64,000 nucleotides of DNA. It comes from Tetmemena sp. SeJ-2015 (Eukaryota > Ciliophora > Spirotrichea > Sporadotrichida > Oxytrichidae). A program made the position numbers and the translations under genes. Positions 42,601-53,400 of the stretch are shown piece by piece. How positions within the stretch are numbered: position 1 is the stretch's first letter; each line of letters begins with the position of its first letter. The notes beneath the pieces were generated by a model. That model did not search any database. It was given only the letters and a program-made list of their open reading frames with translations, and had not been told where the DNA came from. Where the stretch lies: positions 1-64,000 of the forward strand of contig JAJKFJ010021208.1 of the NCBI GenBank assembly GCA_027382625.1. The letters are read 5' to 3'.

Positions 42601-44658
42601 ACGACAGAGTTTAAGTAATCGGCTGAGGGTAGAGAAACGTAGTCTATTGTCACTTAACCAGATACTGTATTTTGTTTCTCATAGAAAAATTGATACTAAT
42701 AACTCTAGGGAATATACTCAGCTCCGATGCACTTATAAGATTCATCTGAAGAAATCTGTCCATTAAGATTCCTGAATTTATTATTCTTATAAAATTTAAA
42801 ATTTGGACGAGTCAAGCTAAGATTAATTTTGAATTGTTATTTAAATATTGATTGGATAATGAATCCCATTATAGTCCCTTCATCATTAGAATAGCACATA
42901 AGGAAGACGCTGTTATCCTAGTCATAAGATACGCTCTTGAATGAGATAGAATCGTCAAAGAAAGTCATGGATGATGAACATAATTATTTAAAACTATAGT
43001 GCCAAGACTATTAAAGAGTACCATCGCTATAGTAAACTGCTAATCTGAGATATCGGCGTACTTAATCTTAGTAGAACCCAGAAATATATAATTTAATTTG
43101 TTAGAATAAATTATTTTAACAATGGCGATACTGTTACTCAAAAGTATTTTGTAATTTTAGGCGGTTGCTCCACATTAACTGTGTGTCTCTTTGCATTCGT
43201 ATCTCCACACAAACTCAATACTTAAATCCGTGTAGAGGAATTTCATGAACATATACTCTTGGTCCCCATTAATTAACATTATCTTTTTAAATTAAGAGTC
43301 TTTAAATTAATGGAGACAAACGGATTTGTGGCTCCGCCCGCATTAATGCTTACTCTGCTATAAGTCGTTAAAGAGGACTTTACAATTTGCGCTCTTTTGA
43401 TACTACCGTCTTAAACTAAAATAAATTATCTTGACACTTACATCCGCTAATACTATGGATGTAGAATCTTTTAATTTTAATTTTTCTTTTAAATGCAAAT
43501 CTAGATAATTAAAAATAAGATAAAATTTGTTGTAAAATAATGACAATGAGAGAATGGATTGGCAATTAGATTTTTTATTTAAATTGAAACATTTTTTTTT
43601 CTATATGTGAATTATATTTTCTATTTTGTAAATAAAAACTATCATCATAATTTAAATGGATATATTTTTATGATTGATTTTAAAGTTAGTTTTGTTTACA
43701 AAGAGCAAACAGATTAACAGATCTTAAACATAAAACCTTTAAATTTTTAATTATTACTTGATACATTTAAGATAAAATAATAAGACACAATAGATAATAT
43801 TTATCAAATTAAAACTCCTTAAAATAATTTGAAATTTATATTTTCTAGAATAAAGAATTAAAAATAAAAATTAAAGCTAATTATGATAAATAAAGACATG
43901 ATCTTTTTTAATTATATTGCATTTTTAACTCTGAAATAATAACCTATTATTTTAAAGAATATCATTTTTATAAAATCTGTTTGAAAGGCTGCAAACATAA
44001 CGTCTCCTCTTAGAAATAAGCCAGTCGTTCTTAAAAGGCCCAAATATATATTCATAAATTGTTGTGAGTATAGGTTTGCAACCATATAATTCCAACAGTA
44101 GATGAATATTATTGGCTATAGAGCCCTATAGCCGCCTGTTTTCTAAATTTAGAGCCTGAGCTGTAGCTATAATCTATTATCTGCCCTCCAAACACAAAGT
44201 TTAGTTGGCTGCCTATGTCTTCTAAAAAATTATTATTGATTAAGTTAATTCATTGTAGTCGATAAGATCAAATAGAAAGTCTTTTGTTGAGGATTGAAAT
44301 GAGGTCGGAAATTGATTTTATGAAAAGCAACTCTTCACTGTGTCTGTGAAAATTTCATCAGAACAGATAATTTTATGAATTCTAATAAACTTAATTAAGA
44401 TCTAGACGTTGCGAATATTTTTATATCATTATAAATTATTTAAACATTTATTATATTTGAAATATATATTTTGAGAATATAACTTGATAGGGTTAAATTT
44501 TCATTTAAGAGCTGTAAGTGAGATAGGATTTAAGAAATAAATTCATAATACAAAAGGGCTCTAGTTTATCAGCATTTCTTAAAATTTTAAAGAATTTTGT
44601 GAAAGCTTTCTTACAAGAGGATTAGCAAAATTAGCATTTCTATATGTTTGATGGTCAT
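36478..44658 (-). CDS. copy D: Cadg-type multi-pass membrane protein, most compact copy
   Basis: ATG at 44656-44658 to UGA at 36478-36480, 8.2 kb, the shortest full copy because its IESs are mostly short (about 45 bp between two Cadg-region segments where E has 855 bp). It gives the longest readable stretches of ectodomain. One fault was noted: a missing base relative to B and C in the run near 43412-43420, shared with E. It has no recognised transposon. This copy is the best reference for the family's segment order. Confidence 0.75.
37015..38430 (-). CDS. copy D MDSs: C-terminal helices
   Basis: MGICSSLIVFSISIILVQIS (about 38355-38415), a segment at 38015-38180, then FLLYVVHVNPFNETRLNYLQ, IFNEFLIMAVSYSFFLFSNN and FDLDVDLKILAGLK in a single frame (37310-37470), followed by a hydrophobic stretch and a basic linker (37080-37170). 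The gap 37480-38010 is AT-rich with no gene seen and is an enlarged IES. Confidence 0.65.
38490..38955 (-). CDS. copy D MDSs: first transmembrane helices
   Basis: PLVSILLPANTLSFFGLINN, then IASLNLIPVDATSQTLLDFD (38748-38942), followed by the helix homologous to NVINLGLLFYLL (38650-38745) and the WNPIIRF homologue (38490-38610). The Gln of TSQT is CAA here. Confidence 0.75.
39035..39850 (-). CDS. copy D MDSs: juxtamembrane and proximal ectodomain
   Basis: A cysteine segment (39035-39090), a short hydrophobic segment (39135-39210), the KSIQPRYSIEGKVP homologue (39270-39390), YTISEFxGS homologue (39430-39600), and VSPYYGVNQTLNDGFIYC with WSEKA (39660-39745). It reaches DPSTET across the 11 bp IES. 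From 39870 to 40600 the IES is AT-rich and empty. Confidence 0.65.
39745..39755. other. 11 bp IES, pointer AAGTTT (copy D)
   Basis: AAGTTT lies at 39745-39750 and 39756-39761. Removal joins DPSTET to WSEKAVS. Confidence 0.8.
40610..41170 (-). CDS. copy D MDSs: Cadg module
   Basis: LISKGVTSFVKVSTYKYFNK, then SSDQIVFSPSLFISGQFKVQ, then ILLQEIKDLSMSTKYS (40610-40800) in one frame. Upstream, IKDFSVGINVKSSVKKLPPY, then FQSPLKDQFIIAGANSKYQL, then PSIM (40855-41000) is the clearest Cadg signature: PPYF, PL-x-DQ, AG-x4-YQLP. Still upstream, MIGIYLSYTDNSGLVHALNA (41000-41080) supplies the G-x-Y-x-L-x4-D-x-SG strand typical of the domain. Known Cadg/He_PIG domains are extracellular, calcium-type cadherin-like beta sandwiches; ligand unknown. 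Confidence 0.72.
41210..41775 (-). CDS. copy D MDSs: beta-rich ectodomain, best-read copy
   Basis: GLFSVRSLPRQDAYQTLTHY, ENDDFFIDLASYAISYCSDS, LTITISVFDINDQTREISEF, AATFSSNYKLQFYKDYIANS, NEAGIFNFKAVVKFSIGD, then after a 13 bp IES YLYSENSEITFKLELLSCAD and LWLNEDADYNYVIGSSAL. The first part runs to 41775 and the last to about 41330. Reassigned stops occur in PRQDA, NDQTR and KLQF. Strand-turn periodicity suggests two beta domains. Confidence 0.75.
41463..41475. other. 13 bp IES, pointer TCA (copy D)
   Basis: TCA lies at 41463-41465 and 41476-41478. Removal converts an immediate in-frame UGA into the continuous FSIGDYLYSENSE. Confidence 0.8.
42060..42390 (-). CDS. copy D MDSs: FTTLESATNFN and SYMPEFDTADF segments
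   Basis: TSSSRINSFIGSNSIDEQID, then ASILTTTSSSF (42190-42310), then after an unresolved frame change SYMPEFDTADFNPTDFSGIQ (42120-42175) and DFTTLESATNFNSLQDLRQY (42040-42110). It is serine/threonine-rich and probably O-glycosylated or a linker. Confidence 0.6.
42535..43090 (-). CDS. copy D MDSs: YEKQNTVSGQVTIDYVSL and following segments
   Basis: NLNGQISSDESYKCIGAEYI, PQSYQYQFFYEKQNTVSGQV and TIDYVSLPSADYLNSVVVTS (42535-42770) in one frame with three reassigned stops. Then the LLMCYSNDEG homologue (42840-42985) and GSTKIKYADISDQQFTIAMV, then FNSLGTIV (42985-43090). Confidence 0.7.
43170..43455 (-). CDS. copy D MDS: NAGGATNPFVSIN segment
   Basis: IKRAQIVKSSLTTYSRVSIN, then AGGATNPFVSINLKT (about 43280-43405). 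It is preceded by a frame change at the A/T run near 43412-43420 that is shared with E and absent in B and C. Either both copies inherited a one-base deletion or a tiny IES lies here. From 43455 to 43980 nothing is seen. Confidence 0.55.
43985..44225 (-). CDS. copy D MDSs: FGGQIIDYSYSSGSKF module
   Basis: EDIGSQLNFVFGGQIIDYSY, then SSGSKFRKQAAIGLYSQQYS, then GIIWLQTYTHNN, a 14 bp IES, then LGLLRTTGLFLRGDVMFA. It differs from C mainly near the start, where SSYDN is replaced by SQLNF. Confidence 0.75.
44042..44055. other. 14 bp IES, pointer AAAT (copy D)
   Basis: AAAT lies at 44042-44045 and 44056-44059. Removal joins YTHNN to LGLLRTTG. Confidence 0.8.
44223..44245. other. 23 bp IES, pointer TAA (copy D)
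   Basis: TAA lies at 44223-44225 and 44246-44248; the fourth base of the C and E pointer (CTAA) is changed on one side. Removal gives YNELEDIGSQ. Confidence 0.65.
44246..44658 (-). CDS. copy D first two exons
   Basis: Exon 1 is 44615-44658 (MTIKHIEMLILLILL-), a convincing signal peptide core. The intron is 44382-44614 (GTAAG to TTAG, phase 2). Exon 2 is 44246-44381: IHKIICSDEIFTDTVKSCFS, then QNQFPTSFQSSTKDFLFDLI, then DYNEL. Nearly identical in protein to copy A, so A and D are the closest pair here. Confidence 0.78.
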
Positions 44659-45654
44659 AAGGCGAGTAAGAAGTCTGTTCTAACCAATCTTTTATTATCA
44701 ATAAATTATAATTAAAAGAGGAAATATATTATTTGCATAAAAATTAAATATAATCATTTTATCTTTATATTTATTTTGAATAAATACTCCTTATTTGTTT
44801 AAAAATACTTTTATTAAATTAAAAATGTAAAAGCCTTGAATCCATGAATTGGCACAATGTGAATCAGCCTGCCATTTTAAATATTATTTCTTAAAGTTGC
44901 TTGCCCGATACGTAATTAAGGAAACTAATAATTTGAGTTGCTACTTAAAAGATTGAGAAGTGATATATGGCACCGAAGGATTTAAAAAAAGAGATTTAAG
45001 CTCTCATTTATTCATAAGCATCCCAAAAATTGTATCTAAGTGACCCATTGCCGATTTTTTATAAAGGGATTAAATTTATGTCTAACTATACAAGTATGCA
45101 ACTTACGGCTTAATATACTATCACAGAAAATATGCAAATTTAATTTCTCATATTTTTTTCTCAATGAGAATATCACAATTATAGTGAGACTTTTATTTTT
45201 CGATTGAAGTTAAGGTTATATCAGATGCTAGGGCAAATGAAGTAAAACTAAGCCTTGTCATCAATTGTGCTTTTATGCCAGTTGCAGTTTTTTTAATTTC
45301 CTTAGTAAATTTTTTTAAAACTTATCCCAAAAAAAAACTTCGATTTATAATCCCAATTTTTTAAAAAAATTTTGTTTAAATATTTAACATTTTTTAATGA
45401 ATTTCGAAATAAGAACTTATTGTCAAGAAATATAACAATAACTTTTTATTAATATAAAGTCCCAGAATCATATCAATTAAATATATTAAAACAGATTAAA
45501 TTCTTCTTATTTTTGCTAATTATAGCTTGTAGAATCTTTTCTTATGAATATAAATGTTATTCAAGTAAAATAATATCGTTTTAATGTATTGGATTATAAA
45601 CCCCAAAATAAGATATAAAAAACGAGAATTAGTTTTTATTAATTTCTTATACCT

Positions 45655-45850
45655 CTAATCATGCGAGTCAAACGCGAAATATCTAAAAAGTAACAAAACA
45701 TCCTATCTAATTTTCATTTTGATATCTGTTTTGGTATGGTCTGCACATAAATTATTTGATTGACCTTTAAACTCTTCTTCACCAATCGAACTTCAGCTTT
45801 AGTAGCCCTCGAAGATCTTCAATATCTTATTGCCATTGAATCGTATATTT
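45655..45850 (-). promoter_or_regulatory. conserved 5' flank of copy D
   Basis: ATGCGAGTCAAACGCGAAAT recurs, 1 kb upstream of the start codon. It is followed by a diverged TTGACCTTTAAACTCTTC block. Inferred regulatory or UTR. The 44700-45650 stretch is AT-rich and empty. Confidence 0.33.
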
Positions 45851-46249
45851 TATTAATTTCTTGGGTAAATTAAATCATTCTATTCTTTTTTTTATATACT
45901 GCCCTCAAATAAAACCTCAAATTAAATCTGGCTAGTTATGAGTAATTCATGTTTGAAATTCATCCTTTTTTTAATACTATTTCTGTAAAATATTTTGTGA
46001 AATGGCTTTTTGTTTAATAATTGAAAATGAAATGGAAGAATAAAAAGTATATTGCTTTTTATTATTTTTAATAATTTTATTAAAGAGAATGGGATATGCT
46101 AATAATTTAAGGTTTTTTATATTTCATTTATATTCAATTAACTTTAAATATTGAATTTTAATATAAGAATACAATAAGAAATTGAAAAGTATTATTTGGA
46201 CAAAATTAATGAATAAAACTTATCAAGATTATAGATCAGATGCAAATAG

Positions 46250-46711
46250 TTGATAACGAAATTCAAATACACTTAAAATAAACTGAAAGTCAATTGCAAG
46301 TTGGAATATAATTTATCACATTGTTATTTCAAATAATTAATTAATGGCAAGCAAAAGAAACCTAAAACTTCATCTCTATGAGTTCGATAATCACGTTTAA
46401 ATCACTCTATGAAAAGCTTTGCTTACTATTTTTGGAAAAAAAATTAACCAATAAAAAAAGATATGATCCAACATTGCAATATTGATTACTGATATTGCCA
46501 ATCAGATAGTCATGATATATAATTGTTGTGCATTGATTTTTGCAACTTCTATCATGCGAGTATTCAGTTAGGTATATATAAACTGACTTCTATTTGCATC
46601 TTATATATACTATTCTGAATTAAGACTATCATTTTCGTTAGTATCTTGACTTGTTTTTAAGAAAATGCAATTACTTTCAGCTTGTTTAGTGTATTTGAAT
46701 TTCGTTATCAA
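46250..46711. mobile_element. 462 bp inverted-repeat element (MITE-like)
   Basis: The ends TTGATAACGAAATTCAAATA and ACACTxAA...CTGAAAG recur inverted (about 50 bp each) at 46250-46300 and 46665-46711. The interior is AT-rich with no clear gene. It lies in the D-E spacer. The 46720-47200 remainder has only a low-complexity Lys/Ile-rich ORF. Confidence 0.7.
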
Positions 46712-47204
46712 TTATTCGTATTGTATTTGTTCTAGAATTCCTTAAGAATAAAATTACCAAAAATTAATTATAAATGATAAATCTATTATTTTCCTTATAT
46801 AAATCTTGTCTGAATGAAATTGAACTGAAGAAATAACTTAAATTTTCTCTGTTATAAGAGCTATAAAATATTACAAAGAAGGCTTTAAATATAAACATAG
46901 AGAAATAGCATAATTTTGAATTTTATCTTTTATTTATGAAAAATACAACTCATTTTTTGAAAACAGCTAAGAAGAATATAATTTTAGAAAAAGAAATAGT
47001 AAGGTTATCATCGAAAATAGAGCAGCTATCAATTTTCATTTTTTATAAAGTTATAATGCATTTATATAATATGATATATCTTTTAAAGAGAAGATTTATA
47101 TTTTCAAAAAATAAAGTAATAAAGTCTTATATTATTTCAAAAAATACAACTTTCAGAATTTAGTCAAAATATTTTGAGAGATTAATTGTTCACTCTTATT
47201 AATT

Positions 47205-47403
47205 TCATTATTCTTTATAAGGCCAAATCTTTTACTTGAGCCGTTTCCTTACTATTTTTACTTTCTTCTTGAAAGACTCTAATTTTAATTGCTGAGAAAA
47301 ATCAAAGTTGCTGATGCTATCTTCTCGATCGTAACTCATTCTTTGCACTTTCAATTCGTTTTACTGGTTATAAGTATTCTCAATATCGTTATCATCAGAA
47401 TCT
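47205..47403 (-). CDS. copy E MDS: cytoplasmic tail
   Basis: DSDDNDIENTYNQQNELKVQ, then REDSISNFDFSQQLKLESF, then KKKVKIVRKRLKQKIWPYKE and Q before UGA. The NNFDFS core has become SNFDFS. Confidence 0.74.
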
Positions 47404-50400
47404 AATCACTAAAATTTATTCATTATTGACAAAATCAGGTGCATATCCAATTTTTAATTTAAATTCACAAAACTCCCAAATCGTAAAAATTTTATTCAAG
47501 CTTTTTATTATGCAAGCTTCTAAAATTACTCAAATGATGGTACACAGAATTAGTTCAACTACTCCTGCTGCATCTTGCTCATGACGTGATCCTCCTCGAT
47601 AAAGCTATTATCGCTCGCGAAATGTTCTGCTCCTTGGGTGATCACCTTTCCTCTACGCACATTTCATTTTTTGAAACTCATCTTTGCCTTTTGAGAATCA
47701 ATACGTGAGTCTTTAAAATCCAAGAGGAGTGATTTGAAACCCCCTAAGCTCCACTTTATTTATTCTCTCCTTAACAACCTCAATGTGATTAGTGCAAGTG
47801 AATTTGATTCCTCATCACTCTTTATTCTTCAAGCATCTGCCAAACTAATTTTAAAGCTGCGAGGTCTAACCAATGCCAATTATCTCGAAGTTTAGAAAGT
47901 TACTACTCCATTGAGATCCTGCCTTGGCATACTTTAAACTTCGCTCTGCTTTGTCGTAATTTATATTTCCTCTTCCTCCTCACTTCAAATCGAATATCAA
48001 CATTTTTTAAAGTACTCTCTAGCTAGCATCCCAAGAGTATGAACTTTTCGTGACCCGCAAATTTTCCTAACGCAGAAGTATCCACGTCGCGAATATCAGA
48101 AACCAATCAATAAGATGTCACAAAACCAGTAGGCTGAGAGAAAAATTTTCTCATCTCGATTGCAAATAGTTGAGCTCATCTGTGCTTCTTCTTCAAAGTA
48201 TAATAGTAAGGACTCGATCTATGCAAAGACCATATTTTTATCTTCGAAGAATCTACTCAGATATTGGAGTGAACTCAGCTAAAGTAGGGACTTCCACGAT
48301 TCGAGCTCCATTTGCCATAACCTCACGACTATTGTATTTCTTTGGTTTCTAAATGATAAAGAAACTGAAATGGGCATGCCAATCACAAGGCAGTGCGAAC
48401 GCCTCCACGCTCACATTCAAAAAGTGTAGGTCCCTTAGCCGAAACTAGATCTTAAACTTCCTCATACTACAACAATCCTTGATGCCTTCATCTATTTAAA
48501 ATAATCAGTTTACATATGTGAAATTCTAAATTACGAGTAACTTACCTCAACATACCTAAAGAAAAGATCTCTAGAGTTAGTTCGAGAATTAGTCCCGCCC
48601 AGTGCTGAAGGTGGAAGTCATTTCATGTTCGGAGGGTCAAACGAAAATTTTGAGTTTCAAAATATTTCTTCTTCAGTTTGAAGAAGCATGCTTTGAATGT
48701 AGTTTGCATCTTATTCTATGATAAGCGCTTCGAATAATCATCATTAGCTAGTTGTCTCACACAAATTAGATGGTGAGCTAATGCTACTGCTTGCTAAGCT
48801 TCTCTCATCGACAAGCAGTTGACCAATGCTAAACAGTCTACGCTTCCAATACTCAGATGCCTACAGGAGCTAGCCGATATAGTTCCCAATAGAAATTGCT
48901 CTCTCACTTTCAATAAGCCTTTCAAGAAAAGCAAATCACTTTAAGAGAGGCTACTCATCCATAGTTGTAGCTGCTTTTCTTAGTAAGTATCGCAATTTGG
49001 CAAGGTAAATTGAATAAAATCTGCACCGCAAAATAAGACTTTGATCTATAGCGAGACCCTCTCAGTCTTTGCAAGGTATGGTGTCTCAGACTTGGCATGT
49101 AGCCGATGACAAGATTTCTGCTCTGACGATGTAAATGTCATAAGTAGTTCCAAGTTTCCCAGCAATTATGAATATCAGATAGTAAAAACTGAAGGCATAT
49201 CAATTGACAAATTGCCATCACAAGGCACTCGAATGATTTTCAAGAGATAAGAGTAGGTAGCTGAACGCAAAGTGCAATTGGGCAGCTACGAAAATATGAA
49301 TCTGCTACAGAGCATGCGCGCCATAAGCGAGAGTCACTCAGCCAGCTTCTGTGGCACTCATGCCTATTAGTAAAAATTAGATTTAAATATAATAAAAATT
49401 GTTAAATAATTAACTTACTCCGTTTGCGCTTGAGGAAAAATTTTGCTTTTAGCTAATTTTTTAATAAAACAAATTTTATTTTTTATTTTTTAAATTAAAA
49501 TTATCTTTAGACCGAAAACTTCAACCTCCCTTTCTCTTCATTTTTATTTTTTAATTTGGCTTTAAACATCTTAAATAGAACTCTTTTTAAAAATCTTTCA
49601 TAAACTTAAGGATTTTGCTTTAAATTTTTCATAAAATTAAACTTTAATTTATAAGATAGTATGATATAATATTTCAAATCACTTTTGCAAATGCATTATA
49701 TTCCATACAATTTTAATATCAATAGAAATTACTACAAGAACCATACAAAATAGACAATAATGATAACCAATACTCAATCAAGATTTAAAAAAAGAAGATG
49801 ATTCACAATGTGAGATAAAAGTTCTATACTTCAAAAATATCAATATGAACTCATTTCAAACTTATAAAATAATAAGATTCAGTTTTATTCAAACAGACTT
49901 AGCTGACTTATTAATCGCAATATTATTTGAAATCACTCAAGCGCAAACGGAGTAAGTTAATTATTTAACAATTTTTATTATATTTAAATCTAATTTTTAC
50001 TAATAGGCATGAGTGCCACAGAAGCTGGCTGAGTGACTCTCGCTTATGGCGCGCATGCTCTGTAGCAGATTCATATTTTCGTAGCTGCCCAATTGCACTT
50101 TGCGTTCAGCTACCTACTCTTATCTCTTGAAAATCATTCGAGTGCCTTGTGATGGCAATTTGTCAATTGATATGCCTTCAGTTCTACTATCTGATATTCA
50201 TAATTGCTGGGAAACTTGGAACTACTTATGACATTTACATCGTCAGAGCAGAAATCTTGTCATCGGCTACATGCCAAGTCTGAGACACCATACCTTGCAA
50301 AGACTGAGAGGGTCTCGCTATAGATCAAAGTCTTATTTTGCGGTGCAGATTTTATTCAATTTACCTTGCCAAATTGCGATACTTACTAAGAAAAGCAGCT

Positions 50401-53400
50401 ACAACTATGGATGAGTAGCCTCTCTTAAAGTGATTTGCTTTTCTTGAAAGGCTTATTGAAAGTGAGAGAGCAATTTCTATTGGGAACTATATCGGCTAGC
50501 TCCTGTAGGCATCTGAGTATTGGAAGCGTAGACTGTTTAGCATTGGTCAACTGCTTGTCGATGAGAGAAGCTTAGCAAGCAGTAGCATTAGCTCACCATC
50601 TAATTTGTGTGAGACAACTAGCTAATGATGATTATTCGAAGCGCTTATCATAGAATAAGATGCAAACTACATTCAAAGCATGCTTCTTCAAACTGAAGAA
50701 GAAATATTTTGAAACTCAAAATTTTCGTTTGACCCTCCGAACATGAAATGACTTCCACCTTCAGCACTGGGCGGGACTAATTCTCGAACTAACTCTAGAG
50801 ATCTTTTCTTTAGGTATGTTGAGGTAAGTTACTCGTAATTTAGAATTTCACATATGTAAACAGATTATTTTAAATAGATGAAGGCATCAAGGATTGTTGT
50901 AGTATGAGGAAGTTTAAGATCTAGTTTCGGCTAAGGGACCTACACTTTTTGAATGTGAGCGTGGAGGCGTTCGCACTGCCTTGTGATTGGCATGCCCATT
51001 TCAGTTTCTTTATCATTTAGAAACCAAAGAAATACAATAGTCGTGAGCGTTATGGCAAATGGAGCTCGAATCGTGGAAGTCCCTACTTTGAGCTGAGTTC
51101 ACTCCAATATCTGAGTAGATTCTTCGAAGATAAAAATATGGTCTTTGCATAGATCGAGTCCTTACTATTATACTTTGAAGAAGAAGCACAGATGAGCTCA
51201 ACTATTTGCAATCGAGATGAGAAAATTTTTCTCTCAGCCTACTGGTTTTGTGACATCTTATTGATTGGTTTCTGATATTCGCGACGTGGATACTTCTGCG
51301 TTAGGAAAATTTGCGGGTCACGAAAAGTTCATACTCTTGGGATGCTAGCTAGAGAGTACTTTAAAAAATGTTGATATTCGATTTGAAGTGAGGAGGAAGA
51401 GGAAATATAAATTACGACAAAGCAGAGCGAAGTTTAAAGTATGCCAAGGCAGGATCTCAATGGAGTAGTAACTTTCTAAACTTCGAGATAATTGGCATTG
51501 GTTAGACCTCGCAGCTTTAAAATTAGTTTGGCAGATGCTTGAAGAATAAAGAGTGATGAGGAATCAAATTCACTTGCACTAATCACATTGAGGTTGTTAA
51601 GGAGAGAATAAATAAAGTGGAGCTTAGGGGGTTTCAATATCACTCCTCTTGGATTTTAAAGACTCACGTATTGATTCTCGAAAAGGCAAAGATGAGTTTC
51701 AAAAAATGAAATGTGCGTAGAGGAAAGGTGATCACCCAAGGAGCAGAACATTTCGCGAGCGATAATAGCTTTATCGAGGAGGATCACGTCATGAGCAAGA
51801 TGCAGCAGGAGTAGTTGAACTAATTCTGTGTACCATCATTTGAGTAATTTTAGTAAGCTTGCATAATAATAAAGCTCTCGCAATAGTATAATTTTGACGA
51901 TTGTGGGAGTTTTGTGAATTAAATAAAATAAAAATTGGATATGCACCTGATTTTGTCAATACTAGCATTATTTCTTATCGGATTTATTCCAAAAAAATTT
52001 TTCTTAAATCGATAAATAGCAATGATCGCATAATTTAACGATAACGAGAGAATTTGATAAATTATATATTCTATTAAGCTCGCTCTCTGAAATATTTGGA
52101 ATTAGTACCTAAAATAGGTAAGTCTTTGAGTGGGAGAAAATATTTTTGATTGCTTGGATAGACATTAATACTCTACGATATTAAGTCGGATCTTCAAACA
52201 AAATTATCCAATATATTCCTAAAATTCATTCAAAAAATAGATTTCCTTAATTATTGTATACATATAAGGCTGAGTTTTGCATAAACTTAGCTTGATTAGG
52301 AAAATGATTTAAGCTTTTCATATTACTTACTTTTAAAAAAATAAATAATAAGAAAGCGTTGATAATCTGCTCCAAGAGAAAACTGCTCTCATTTGAATCA
52401 ACTTAATCCATTTGACCTACAATTTAAGTTCACACAATTTACTTTTCAAAGCCTCCTTGTAAAATCTTTTCCACTAGGCTTAACTTTCTACTTGCAAAAA
52501 ATAAATATTTTACACAATTTAAAGGAAATTTATGAAAACAGGATTTCATCATTAATTTTTATATTCAATTTAATATATAATCTAAAAGAGGTTCAATTTC
52601 AAGATTGTAATGTGTTACCTTGAAAATTTAAAATTGATGAATTCTAGAAAAACGGGTGAAAAATATAATAATTTCAAAATCTATATTTTAAAGGTTGCTA
52701 ATAGATTTCGTTGAATTGCTTTTATTGTCTTCTTTTCTTTATCGTTCTCCTTTGCAGATATTCTCTGAAGTTATTTATTTAGTCTAATAGTAGAATTCCT
52801 AGGTTGGAACAAAGGTAAAATATTATAATAAATATTTTATCAATAAAAGATACAATAGAGTCAGGCAAATCGGAAAGAAACATAAAGAATAATTTAAACT
52901 ATTTTTAAACCAATTAAGATTTTGAAATCAACATCAAGATCAAAATTATTAGAAAAGGGCAAAAAAGAGTAGCTCACTGCCATTATCAAAAGCTCATTGA
53001 AAAATTGCAGATTATTCAACCTTGGTTCATTAAATGGCTTGGCATGGACTATGTACAGCAAAAAAGCGAAATTTTGGGGGGGGGCCTTTCCTCGACAGTA
53101 AAATTTTATAATGAAAAAAAGTAATTAAAAAATATGTTTATAGGATAATTTTCGCTCCTGAATCTGATTCTTCCAATTATGGAGGCCTATTCGAACATCT
53201 AAGGACTCAAATTTTAATCCTAATTCAGTCAGTTAGAGGTAAGCTGCACCTAAATAAAGTCTATATTTTTAGCTATTTTTTCACTATTGTAAAATAAATT
53301 TAAAGCGTTATTTTTGAAATAGTCCAATATTTTTACATAACCAAAATTTAATTAATGATAAAGGGGCGAATCCTAAAATTTTTCAGCTCTACTTCTTTGG

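Larger units (their letters stand above)
47425..51960. mobile_element. 4.5 kb element with near-identical 2 kb inverted arms
   Basis: Left arm 47425-49434 and right arm 49936-51960 are reverse complements over about 2 kb, differing by only a few single-base changes and indels; the spacer 49435-49935 is AT-rich and empty. The termini are ATTGACAAAATCAGGTGCAT and its complement. It sits in an IES of copy E between the tail and membrane segments, where B, C and D have a few hundred bp. It is much GC-richer than its surroundings. Near-identity implies recent origin or gene conversion. Superfamily not recognised; long inverted arms recall Tec-like or foldback elements. Confidence 0.82.

Noticed and set aside
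42542..42766. Plus-strand standard-code ORF of 74 codons
   Set aside because: It is the complement of a conserved minus-strand coding segment of copy D (YEKQNTVSGQVTIDYVSL).
46936..47163. Plus-strand ORF of 75 codons before copy E
   Set aside because: Low-complexity Lys/Ile/Phe composition in AT-rich spacer; not conserved between copies.
51013..51201. Minus-strand 62-codon ORF and its mirror at 48170-48352
   Set aside because: They run opposite to the better-supported reading frames of the palindromic element and diverge after single-base indels.
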